Under the pieces are notes generated by a model. It did not search any database. It saw nothing but the letters and a program-made list of their open reading frames with translations, and was not told where the DNA came from. The position numbers and the translations under genes were made by a program. A stretch of DNA of 21,812 bases from Alteribacillus sp041949975 (lineage in GTDB: Bacteria > Bacillota > Bacilli > Bacillales > Marinococcaceae), in NCBI RefSeq assembly GCF_041949975.1, contig NZ_JBHFQG010000049.1, positions 1 to 21,812 of the forward strand, written 5' to 3'. Shown here in pieces: positions 14,573-21,812 of the stretch (its first letter is position 1; each line of letters starts with the position of its first letter).

Positions 14573-16706
14573 AGTCTTCCCCTTCCTCTAGACATTTCGG
14601 CAAAGTGACATAAATCGCTGTCCCTTCCCCTTCTTCACTTTTTACACTTATTTCCCCATCCTGTTGTGTTATAATTTCAAAAGCAATCGATAACCCTAAA
14701 CCGGTCCCTTCTTTTTTGGTAGTGTAAAAAGGGTTAAAAATCCAGTTAACCTTTGAAGAAGGAATTCCATGCCCTGTGTCTCTAATTTCTATATCCCAAT
14801 TGAAACCTTTATCTTCTAGGTTAACAGACAGCTCACCGCCTGATTCCATTGCCTGTATGCTATTTAAAATTATATTTAAAAAGATTTGTCCTAATTTACT
14901 CTCATTAGATAGAACATAGGCAAAATCATACTTTCGGTAATCATATATCACTTTAATTTGATATTCATCAAATTTTTTTCTTAATAATGATAACAATTCA
15001 TCAAAAATCAGAACTAGATTAATTTTCTCTGTTACAACTTCACTGTGGTCCTTGGCCAATTTCAGGAAATCTGTTAAAAGCAAGTTCATACGTTCTGTAG
15101 TTGCAACAATATCGTCGCTTAATTCTTTTATAAAATCCTTATTTAATTCGTTATCCATTGTTTCGAATTGAATGCCTTCAGCAGCTGCTTGAATAATACT
15201 TAGTGGGTTTTTTATTTCGTGGGCGATTCCAGATGTCAGTTGTCCTAAAGAAGCTAACCTCTCATTTTGCTTTACATAGTTTTCTAATTTTTTTACTTCA
15301 CTCACATCACGTATAATTAACAGGGTACCAACTTTATTCTTAATTTCATCTATAAATCTGGCAGAATAAATGCGTACCTCATATTCTCTATCCTTTGTAT
15401 CTATCAATGACGCTTCTACTTCGTGAAATTCCCTTCCTTTTAAAAATTTTTCCCAGGAAACACTTTCTTTTCGGTTATTACTTTTAAGGGGTATGTTAAA
15501 TATCAAATTACCCACTGCCTCTTTTCTTTTACATCTTGTTAACTTTTCTGCCCCCTTATTAAAAGTTAAAATCTTGCCATTTTGATTAGTTGTTATTACA
15601 GCATAAGGGATTGATTCTAGAATATTAGCCATCCTTTTACCTTTATTAGTAAGTTCGCTTGCCATACTTTGCATCGTAACAGATAAGTCTTGTAACTCAT
15701 CATTTGTGTTAATGAGGTTAAAATCACTTCTTTTGCCACCTTGATATTCTTTTGCTTGATTGATAAGATTATAAATTGGCTTAACTACACTATTAGTACC
15801 AAATATAGTAAATAATACTGCCATTAAGGAGACCATCAAAAATCCTTCTATTAAAACTTTTTGTACAGTGACAACTGGAAGAATAGCCTGTTGCTCTGTT
15901 TCTCCAACGATTAATCCAAATTCGCTTGTTAAAATAGGACGATATGCTAAAAGCATCTTTTGAGCAAATATGATCCCCTCCCAATTTCCAATACGACTTT
16001 TATTCAAAAAATCATTTACTGGATGATTTTGCAAAGATTCCCCAATATAACTCTCATCCGTATGTGCAATGATCCTGCCATTCCTATCAATCAGTGCATT
16101 TATCCCTTCTTGGCCAATTTGTACTTGGCTCAAGGCGGTTGACAAACTTTCCAAATTTACAAGTGCACTGACTCCACCTTTAAATTCTCCATCTCTATCA
16201 ATAAAAGGTACGGATATCGCAATTGTTTGTGTGCCATTTTCCAGCGTAATTAAATTTGAGATATAATAGGTTTTACTCCAATGAATCCGCTGACTGATTT
16301 CATCTAAATCCTTGTCTCGAAAAAAATAGTTGTCAGGCACTGAAATAAGTCTTTCTCCTTCTTCATTGAAAACTTGCACATAATCGAAAAAAGCATTCTC
16401 TAACATCAATTCGCTTAATTCCTTATGTAAACCCTCACCTTCGACCTCGTTCTCTAAAGCATCCGGATCAACATTATTGAGTTCACTTACCATTTGTTGA
16501 ATTACTACATCCATGTGACTGGAGAGAGTTTTGGCCATTAACTCATTACGTTCATCTATTCCTTCCCGAATTGAATGATTTAATACAAAGGTTGCAATAG
16601 AAAATATGATGGTTAAGGAAACAATACTTCCAACAAGAGACAATAAAAAATATTTTTTTGTTAATTTAGATCGGAGAAATATCATGTCCTTTTTATTCCC
16701 TTTCAT
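14547..16706 (-). CDS. Membrane sensor histidine kinase (dCache-HAMP-PAS-HisKA-HATPase)
   Basis: A 719-residue kinase. A first membrane helix (about 20-43) is followed by an extracytoplasmic Cache-like sensing domain (about 47-280, with TQTIAISVPFIDRDGEFKGG), a second helix (about 283-305), a HAMP linker, a PAS domain (about 358-470), and the phosphotransfer helix with His496 in IAHEIKNPLS. The ATPase domain has the N box NIILNSIQAM (611-620), G1 DTGHGIP (643-649), the F box NPFYTTK and G2 GTGLGLS (668-674). Such kinases sense small carboxylates or amino acids outside the cell, the likely case here; the ligand is unknown. The start is uncertain: ATG 16706 lacks a ribosome binding site and ATG 16685 follows an AAAGGA placed very close. 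It phosphorylates the regulator encoded just downstream. Confidence 0.93.
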   Translation of the reverse strand: MKGNKKDMIFLRSKLTKKYFLLSLVGSIVSLTIIFSIATFVLNHSIREGIDERNELMAKTLSSHMDVVIQQMVSELNNVDPDALENEVEGEGLHKELSELMLENAFFDYVQVFNEEGERLISVPDNYFFRDKDLDEISQRIHWSKTYYISNLITLENGTQTIAISVPFIDRDGEFKGGVSALVNLESLSTALSQVQIGQEGINALIDRNGRIIAHTDESYIGESLQNHPVNDFLNKSRIGNWEGIIFAQKMLLAYRPILTSEFGLIVGETEQQAILPVVTVQKVLIEGFLMVSLMAVLFTIFGTNSVVKPIYNLINQAKEYQGGKRSDFNLINTNDELQDLSVTMQSMASELTNKGKRMANILESIPYAVITTNQNGKILTFNKGAEKLTRCKRKEAVGNLIFNIPLKSNNRKESVSWEKFLKGREFHEVEASLIDTKDREYEVRIYSARFIDEIKNKVGTLLIIRDVSEVKKLENYVKQNERLASLGQLTSGIAHEIKNPLSIIQAAAEGIQFETMDNELNKDFIKELSDDIVATTERMNLLLTDFLKLAKDHSEVVTEKINLVLIFDELLSLLRKKFDEYQIKVIYDYRKYDFAYVLSNESKLGQIFLNIILNSIQAMESGGELSVNLEDKGFNWDIEIRDTGHGIPSSKVNWIFNPFYTTKKEGTGLGLSIAFEIITQQDGEISVKSEEGEGTAIYVTLPKCLEEGEDYDEIDIIG

Positions 16707-16789
16707 AATCGGAAACGTATTGAGTTATTTTTCTTTTTATTATATTAAAGTGCACTTATTTTCTAAATAGAATAATGTTCTTTCTTTTT

Positions 16790-16818
16790 TTGGTTAATAA
16801 CTTTGAATATGTTATAAT
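16790..16818 (+). promoter_or_regulatory. Sigma-A-type promoter for the citrate synthase gene
   Basis: TTGGTT (16790-16795), a 17-nt spacer and a perfect TATAAT (16813-16818) face the citrate synthase gene, whose ATG lies 42 nt further on. The -10 box overlaps the palindromic operator candidate at 16814-16827, so a protein bound there would block or alter RNA polymerase binding. Confidence 0.7.
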
Positions 16819-16827
16819 CATGATTAT
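16814..16827. promoter_or_regulatory. Palindromic operator candidate, copy 1
   Basis: ATAATCATGATTAT is a perfect 14-bp palindrome covering most of the -10 box of the citrate synthase promoter. The 12-bp core TAATCATGATTA recurs exactly at 19112-19123, before the LysR gene, and with one change at 18836-18847. The owner is unknown; the LysR protein of 19171-20051 is the natural candidate, though it is broken in this sequence. Confidence 0.6.
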
Positions 16828-16860
16828 TTAATTATAATTAAAACAAAAAGGGGCGGTTTT

Positions 16861-17972
16861 ATGTTAAAAACAAAGGGACTAGAAGGAATTGTAGCAACAA
16901 CATCATGTATAAGTTCAATTATTGATGACCAATTAACATATCAAGGATTTAACATTGATGATCTTACTGAAAATGCTTTGAAGAAGTTATTTATCTATTA
17001 TGGAATGGAAAACTTCCTAAAAAAGCTGAGCTAGATGAATTAATAAAACAACTTTCCTACAATAGTAAGCTGCCTAAAACGTTTGTAGAGCAAATAAAAG
17101 CTTCTCCTTTTAAGGATATACATCCAATGGCGGCTCTTCGTACATTTGTTTCCCATTTATCCTTTTTTGACAATGAAGCTGATAAATTAAGTAAGGAAGC
17201 CAATTATAGAAAAGCCATCAGAATACAATCAAAAATTCCAGCCATAGTAGCTGCTTTTGAACGAATTAGACAGGGGAAAGACCCTCTTGATCCTCGAGAA
17301 GATCTTAATTACGCAGCCAATTTTCTATACATGTTAACCGGAAATGAACCTGAGAAAATTTCAGTTGAAGCTTTAAACAAGGCTCTCATTATTCATGCCG
17401 ATCATGAATTAAATGCATCGACATTTACCTCACGTGTTTGCGTAGCAACTTTATCAGACTTGTATTCGGGTATTACAGCAGCAATTGGTGCCTTAAAAGG
17501 TCCTTTACATGGTGGTGCTAACACGGCTGTTATGGATATGTTAATGAAAATCGGCGAAGTGGAAAATGTAGAACCTTTTATTCGTAAAACAATAGAAAAT
17601 AAACAAAAAATCATGGGATTCGGTCATAGGGTTTATATAGATGGAGACCCAAGAGCAAAGCATCTAAAAGAAATGTCTAAACAATTAACGTTAATTACTG
17701 GCGAAAGAAAATGGTATGAAATGTCACTCGAGATCGAAAAAATAGTTACTCGAGAAAAAGGACTTCTGCCAAATGTTGATTTTTATTCAGCTTCTGTTTA
17801 TCACAGTTTAGGAATAAAACACGACCTGTTTACTCCTCTATTTGCAATTAGCAGGACGTCCGGCTGGATTGCACATATACTCGAACAATACGATAATAAT
17901 CGTTTAATTCGTCCACGTGCAGTATATATTGGAGAGGTAAATCAAAAATACACCCCAATTGAGAATAGGTGA
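16861..17972 (+). pseudogene. Citrate synthase / 2-methylcitrate synthase family gene, frameshifted
   Basis: ATG 16861, after AAAAGGGG, opens a citrate synthase frame (GLEGIVATTSCISSI, YQGFNIDDLTENA). It shifts at about 16977-16980, where about 4 nt appear missing from the usual SFEEV block, and continues in another frame as EEVIYLLWNGKLPKKAEL to TGA 17970-17972. The main body is intact: HADHELNASTF and GPLHGGAN hold the two catalytic histidine regions, MGFGHRVY and DPRA the binding arginine region, then NVDFYSASVYHSLG and SRTSGWIAHILEQ. The family condenses acetyl- or propionyl-CoA with oxaloacetate. The neighbouring MmgE/PrpD gene hints at 2-methylcitrate chemistry, but substrate choice cannot be read here. 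Total length would be about 370 residues, normal for the family. A sequencing error at the shift is possible; otherwise the product is dead. Confidence 0.82.
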
Positions 17973-17988
17973 AAAATCGAAGGGTAAC

Positions 17989-18016
17989 AAAGCGCTAACT
18001 TTTTTGTTAGCGCTTT
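17989..18016 (+). terminator. Strong intrinsic terminator after citrate synthase
   Basis: AAAGCGCTAAC (17989-17999) and GTTAGCGCTTT (18006-18016) form a perfect 11-bp stem with a six-T loop, followed by a T-rich tail. It begins 17 nt after the citrate synthase stop. Because the stem is flanked by A and T runs, it may also work for the minus-strand selA remnant that ends at 18037. Confidence 0.88.
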
Positions 18017-18036
18017 ATTTAGTTTATTTTTTTAGC

Positions 18037-18694
18037 CTATTGAATTTCTTCAGTAGTCACTGTACGAAAATCAATTAGAACCTTTTTTAAGACGAGTAAT
18101 AATCGAGGGTATACCAGATCGTAATAAAGTTACAGCAAAAGCAGGGATCTCCACACCAGGAAGTGTGCCTCCACCAATTTGGTCAGTTTCATTTTCACTT
18201 ATTTCCCACTGCCAGCTAATTAGATCCTTGGTATCGATTTGTGAAATTAAGATCTCTGCTTTGTCTTTCACTTTTGAGAGGGGTGTTAGTAAATCTCAAA
18301 ATCATCGGTATTTGTTTATGGTCTCCTTGAAGGTACGCTTTTACTGTAGCTTCAAGAGCGGCCAAAGTCATTTTATTCGTAATACTCTTGTAAGCTGATG
18401 TTTTTTTACTCATTTATCAAATCTGTGTTTTCCAATAATTGCCTGAGAACCTCCTAACAATTTATCACCGCTACAGGACACGATTCTCCAATGGTTTGTA
18501 TGTAATATGGTACGTTCATCACTCGTTTCAATCGGTATATATGAAATTAATTCGCTCACAAAAATATTCTCTATTAAAAGAAGTTTTAAAACTTTTTCTT
18601 CGTATTTATTCCTAAGTATTTTCTCCCTTACTAAATTAATTTCTTCTTGAATCCATTGTGTTAGATTAGTAGGTGGAATCTGCTTTTCGTTCAC
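18037..18694 (-). pseudogene. selA: selA remnant (L-seryl-tRNA(Sec) selenium transferase), deleted and frameshifted
   Basis: Three overlapping frames read in order match SelA. The first (18694-18410) has an N-terminal helix like EEINLVREKIL, then ERTILHTNHWR (compare the LHTN motif), which jumps straight to VSCSGDKLLGGSQA, the loop whose lysine binds PLP (codon 18463-18461). The second (18413-18216) gives NKMTLAALEATVKAYL and QIPMI. The third (18271-18071) gives QIGGGTLPGVEIPAFAV and ends near RLKKGSN; a further frame change then reads DFRTVTTEEIQ and stops at 18037-18039. The middle of the enzyme, about 190 residues of PLP domain, is missing between LHTN and GDKLLGG. With at least three frameshifts plus this deletion it cannot make an enzyme. 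SelA converts Ser-tRNA(Sec) to Sec-tRNA(Sec) using selenophosphate. A SelA-like PLP enzyme of other function is a less likely source. Confidence 0.78.
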
Positions 18695-18835
18695 TTAAGT
18701 AGAGAACCTTTTATCCCTTTTAAGTTTATGGACAGATTGTAATTCCCTCAGAATTTCTTAATCCCTCTCCTTTTCGATAGCTAGAAGGAACCAGTAGTTG
18801 TCTATTTAGTTTCATATTTTAACATTATCATTATA

Positions 18836-18847
18836 TAATCACGATTA
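18836..18847. promoter_or_regulatory. Palindromic operator candidate, copy 2 (one change)
   Basis: TAATCACGATTA differs from the exact palindrome TAATCATGATTA at one central base. As at the citrate synthase promoter, it overlaps the end of a TATAAT hexamer (18834-18839), which makes a shared regulator more likely than chance. Confidence 0.5.
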
Positions 18848-19111
18848 CAATAATATTATGAATTTTAAAAAATAGAATAATTCAATTCTTACCTGCTCTT
18901 TTAAGAGTAATAAATTCACTTAAATTCTCAAAACTCTTAAAATTTATAACAAAGTTAATCTTTAAATAAAACGTCCATTCCCTATTGATTTAGGATACAG
19001 AGCAATCTCAACCTTATTATTAAACTATTTGATATCCGGAAGATTGAAGTTTATAACTTATTATTAAATCTTATGATTACTTTTTTTGATCTATTTTATG
19101 ATAAACTTAAG

Positions 19112-19123
19112 TAATCATGATTA
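19112..19123. promoter_or_regulatory. Palindromic operator candidate, copy 3
   Basis: TAATCATGATTA is identical to the core of copy 1. It lies 48 nt before the ATG of the LysR-type gene at 19171, the usual place for a LysR autoregulatory site. Confidence 0.55.
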
Positions 19124-19170
19124 ATGTATTCAGAATCTATAAACGTAATACACGGGGAGGATCGAAAAAG

Positions 19171-20051
19171 ATGAACTTAAAGAGAGTTGAAACCTTTTTA
19201 CTTGTTATAGATCATTAAAGTTTTTCGGCTGTTGCTGACATATTGAATATTAGTCAACCTGGTGTTACTAAACAATTACCTTGGAAAAAGACTTGGGATC
19301 GACGCTTTTAAATCGATCTTCATTAGAACCTACGGAAGCAGGACGAATTGTTTATAGAAAGGGGGGAAAACTTTTACGTGAATGGAAACTGTTAGAGGAA
19401 GAATGTGGGGTATTTCAAGATAACTTAACAGGCCTTCTTCGTATTGGAGCAAGTACGATTCCTAGTACATATATTGTCCCTCCCTTATTAAAAAAATTTA
19501 TTGGCCGCAACCCACAGGTAGAGATCTCACTCAAAGTAGATAATTCTGAAGATATTTTGGATCTTATTCAAAATGATCAATTAGATATTGGCATTATAGG
19601 TTGTCAAATTGAAAATAAAGAATTAAACCATAAACTTATTGCGCAAGATAAGTTAACTTTAATTGGACCAAACGACAGTGATGAAATTGAAGATTTCAAA
19701 GATATAAGAGATCTTCCTTTTATTTTCAGAAGTGAACGTTCAGGTACATGGCAAGCCGTCCAAAAAGGATTGGCTGAATGGGGTGGTTCGGTTAATGAGT
19801 TACATTGCTTGACTACAGTCCACAGTACCGAAAGTGTTATAACAATGGTAGAAGCTGGTTTAGGTTATTCTATTGTATCGCATATTGCTGCACGTAACGC
19901 TAATGAACATAAGAGGATAAAAACTCTTATAGATCTGCCTGTCAATCGAAATTTTTATTGTGTCTACCCTTCTCACAAACAGAAAAATCTTACTATTTTG
20001 ACAATGTTAGACTTAATAGAAAAAGAAATTAGAGAAGGAAATGGACTTTAA
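19171..20051 (+). pseudogene. LysR-family regulator gene with nonsense codon and frameshift
   Basis: ATG 19171 has GGGGAGG upstream and starts a normal LysR HTH: MNLKRVETFLLVIDH, then TAA at 19216-19218 (codon 16), then SFSAVADILNISQPGVTKQ. At about 19276-19280 the frame shifts and continues as TLEKDLGSTLLNRSS through a complete effector domain (LRIGASTIPSTYIVPPLL, ERSGTWQAV, GLGYSIVSHIAA) to TAA 20049-20051. Repaired, it would be about 293 residues. A shortened product from ATG 19281 would lack the DNA-binding domain. It is related to the intact LysR gene at 921-1814. Its site between the selA remnant and a palindromic operator suggests that it once controlled selA and/or the citrate synthase gene. 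Confidence 0.82.
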
Positions 20052-20360
20052 GGGGTATCGCCAGCAAAACGCGTATTTACAACGTTAAGAAACTTTTAAA
20101 AAAAATAAGCCTCATTTCACCACATTAATGGGTAAAATTGGATGTTAATTTGATTATATCTCCGTTTATTACTCAGACTGAACTTCTGCTTTGATTTATC
20201 ATTTGAAGAAATACAAGAAATAATCTGTTAATTTTATCCAATAACGTATAATATAAAAACAAAAAAACGGCATGAACCAGTGTATTACTGGTTTAACGAT
20301 ACTTTTTAATTTCTATCTTAACGGTTTCAATTTCATGTGTGAGTAATTGTTTCTATTAAA
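20052..20360. other. Intergenic stretch between lysR remnant and protease gene
   Basis: No gene is seen. Apart from the hairpin at 20275-20293 the sequence is plain AT-rich DNA. Confidence 0.5.
20264..20293 (-). terminator. Possible terminator of the protease gene
   Basis: AACCAGT (20275-20281) and ACTGGTT (20287-20293) form a 7-bp stem with a 5-nt loop. On the minus strand it is followed, after seven bases (CATGCCG), by a run of seven Ts and more T-rich sequence. The gap before the T-run makes this a moderate candidate. Confidence 0.45.
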
Positions 20361-21364
20361 TTAGTTAAATGTAAAGTAAGGTTCTAAACCGATATCCTCG
20401 TAAGCATTTCTAGCATGACTATAAATCATAGAATATTCACCAAACTCTGCTGAAACTGTCCCAAGTAGAGCTTCTCCTCTATAGACAGTCCCTCCACTAT
20501 CTTGATTCCTAGCATAAACGTCAGTTCCTCTAAAATTTTTAAATAGCATTCCTTCATAATAAAATGAAACACGGTTATCTTGTAATGTTCCACATGTAAT
20601 TCCCGAATTTCCCCCAGACTTACAAACCATTTGTCCTAATTTTTCATTTTCCCATTTTTCTAAATTAGTTAAGTTATAAGAAGAACCATAGATTTCACTA
20701 GTTGCAGCACTAGAGGAATCTCCTATGTATATTCCTCCTGCATCCACTTCATCACCAAATTGCCAATGAACTGTTGACATATTACCAATATATTCTCCAC
20801 CTTGAGCCCAACCAACACTAGGATCACTACAATGGCCCGCCGTAACCATAAAATATTGCCCCTTAGTATTCTTTGCTGGGTAAGCAGTAGTACAATCAAA
20901 ATCTTGACTAGAACCACTTTTCCAAATTCCAAGACCACCGTGTAATGGGCAAGTGTAATCGGTTCTACTTAAAAAATTTATTTCTCCTGCCTCATGTACT
21001 TCAATATTTTCAAATTCTAGTAAAGACTTTATCGTCTCCTCAGTATTATCATTCAAGTCTTTAACTCCTATATTTAATTTACCTTCAAATAAGTCAGTGG
21101 AAGAAGTCACCATTTCAATCCCTTGTTTTTTTAACGTTGATTCTAATTCATATAATTTACCTTGATAATTATTTAATTCTTCCTCCGAATAATCAACTAT
21201 TTTTTTATCTAAATATTCTTCTTCATAAGGAAAAACTTCTTTTACAGTATTACGTTTTCTACATCGTCTTCTTTAACTAGAATAGTAAAAATGTTTTCTT
21301 TGACTTTTGTTGATTTTTCAAGAGCCTTTACAATCTCTGGGATATATTTATTCTGAATTTCCAT
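20361..21364 (-). pseudogene. Streptogrisin-like S1 serine protease, frameshifted and 5'-truncated
   Basis: The frame from 21113 to 20361 holds a full trypsin-fold protease. Counting from its ATG, the triad is H94 (VTAGHC), D124 (DEVDAGGIYI) and S206 (NQDSGGTVY). The pair of cysteines in VCKSGGNSGITCGT resembles streptogrisin/alpha-lytic type enzymes; C74 and C95 probably form the other disulphide. The same frame continues upstream as a charged pro-region (VKEVFPYEEEYLDKK, YELESTLKKQGIE). At about 21250 it needs a one-base shift to join MEIQNKYIPEIVKALEK starting at 21364. Only nine bases further the IS3 end begins, with an in-frame TAA, so the signal peptide is lost. Such proteases are normally secreted with an N-terminal propeptide. 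As it stands, the gene lacks an export signal and is probably dead. Confidence 0.8.
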
Positions 21365-21372
21365 TCTAACGG

Positions 21373-21691
21373 ATTAACCCCCTGAATTTGGACAGATACT
21401 CTCTTTTTCTAGGATGATCAAACTTTTTCCTCTTCTTTTGTCTTGAGATAGGATCGCCCATTTGCTGCGTTTGTCAAGGAACGCTTTCGCTCTCCCGTTA
21501 GTCGTCCTTGACAAGCCTCTCAAATAGGCGGTTTGATGGTTAAGACAAAAGAAGGAGATACTTTGTGTCACACACGGACGTCCCGTTGTGGTACCATCCC
21601 GCGCTTTGTTTGCTCATAATATTCTTTTGGAGAGAGGTCCAGAATACTTCCGTGCAGTCGTCGCTCATTGTAAAACGCTATATACTGTAAT
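21373..21691 (-). mobile_element. IS3-family element, right-end fragment
   Basis: The end of an IS3-type orfB transposase is encoded at 21691-21568 on the minus strand (YIAFYNERRLHGSILDLSPKEYYEQ and stop), the C-terminal wording of the DDE transposase. Downstream comes a 190-nt non-coding tail with a long hairpin, then a terminal sequence reading CTGTCCAAATTCAGGGGG on the minus strand, typical of IS3-family ends. The element has landed in the 5' part of the protease gene. Its remaining part is missing because another element begins at 21692. Confidence 0.8.
21428..21557. repeat. Long imperfect inverted repeat inside the IS3 tail
   Basis: The left arm (CTCTTCTTTTGTCTT, then CGCCCATTTG and TTGTCAAGGA) pairs with the right arm (TCCTTGACAA, CAAATAGGCG, AAGACAAAAGAAGGAG) around a loop near 21484-21502. 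About 35-40 of some 55 positions per arm match, so transcripts of either strand could form an extended hairpin. It lies between the transposase stop and the IS end. Confidence 0.7.
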
Positions 21692-21812
21692 TGTCAACTG
21701 AAAATTCCCCCACATAGTCATTTAAAACTCCCCCACCTAAAATTTCCATTTAAGGGAATATTTATTTAAGATGAGGGGATACTGATGAGATTCCCGTTCT
21801 TCTTACACAGAC
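21692..21812 (+). mobile_element. IS21-like left end, running off the window
   Basis: The sequence TGTCAACTGAAAATTCCCCC starts abruptly inside the IS3 transposase gene. A second, similar block, GTCATTTAAAACTCCCCCACC, follows 24 nt later; such repeated terminal blocks are typical transposase-binding sites of IS21-family ends. A possible first ORF begins at ATG 21785 (after GAGGGG) with MRFPFFLHR, but it is cut by the window edge, so the family call rests on the terminal repeats alone. Confidence 0.6.

Larger units (their letters stand above)
18695..19170. other. AT-rich intergenic region between selA remnant and lysR remnant
   Basis: No gene is visible in these 476 nt. The region holds two copies of the palindrome described at 16814 (18836-18847 and 19112-19123). 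TATAAT at 18834-18839 with TTCATA 17 nt upstream could be a plus-strand promoter; the same spot reads TATAAT on the minus strand too. Both genes that flank it are broken, so any regulation may be a relic. Confidence 0.45.

Noticed and set aside
21374..21571. Minus-strand 65-codon frame
   Set aside because: It lies in the non-coding tail and hairpin of the IS3 element, downstream of the transposase stop.

Overview
The window looks like a low-GC Firmicute, most likely Bacillaceae. It has AT-rich intergenic DNA, strong GGAGG-type ribosome binding sites, a pyruvate carboxylase C-terminus, OpuAC-like and family-1 binding lipoproteins, and IS3- and IS21-like ends. No taxonomic marker such as rRNA is present, so this is inference from gene style.

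Layout. (1) Positions 1-236 hold the biotin-carrier end of pyruvate carboxylase (+). Positions 525-924 hold a decayed LysR gene (+). (2) Positions 921-10179 (-) form one tightly packed run of eleven genes with gaps of at most about 25 nt or small overlaps. In transcription order they are a flippase-like/LPG-synthase-type membrane protein, a GrdB/PrdB-family protein whose reading frame crosses an in-frame UGA (predicted selenocysteine 156 in a UxxC motif, with a SECIS-like hairpin just downstream), a YdjY-like Cys-motif lipoprotein, a TVP38/TMEM64 (YdjX/YdjZ-type) membrane protein, a 72-aa membrane protein, a YnjB-like binding lipoprotein, two permeases (YnjC split in two), a YnjD-like ATPase, a YnjF-like CDP-alcohol phosphatidyltransferase and a LysR regulator. 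From memory, E. coli carries the ydjXYZ-ynjABCDEF cluster of unknown function. Here the same set is joined to a predicted selenoprotein. (3) Positions 10189-11107 are poor in genes and contain a five-unit degenerate 21-bp repeat.

(4) Positions 11108-16706 (-) hold a sensor kinase and a sigma-54-type response regulator. Downstream of them lie an OpuAC-type binding lipoprotein and an internally shortened MmgE/PrpD gene, preceded by a good -24/-12 (sigma-54) promoter and paired 21-bp-spaced palindromic elements. The simplest reading is that the two-component pair switches on the lipoprotein and MmgE/PrpD genes. (5) Positions 16861-20051 are a decaying block: a frameshifted citrate/2-methylcitrate synthase (+), a selA (selenocysteine synthase) remnant with an internal deletion and several frameshifts (-), and a broken LysR gene (+). 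Three copies of the palindrome TAATCA(T/C)GATTA lie next to these genes. (6) Positions 20361-21812 hold a streptogrisin-like S1 protease (-) that is frameshifted and cut at its 5' end by an IS3-family fragment. That fragment is itself cut by an IS21-like end that runs off the window.

The most interesting system is the eleven-gene cluster. It looks like an uptake and membrane redox module built around a selenocysteine-containing GrdB/PrdB-like reductase subunit. Its substrate is unknown. The selA remnant nearby shows that selenium genes have been gained, lost or duplicated in this neighbourhood. Whether the cell can still make selenocysteine cannot be decided from this window.
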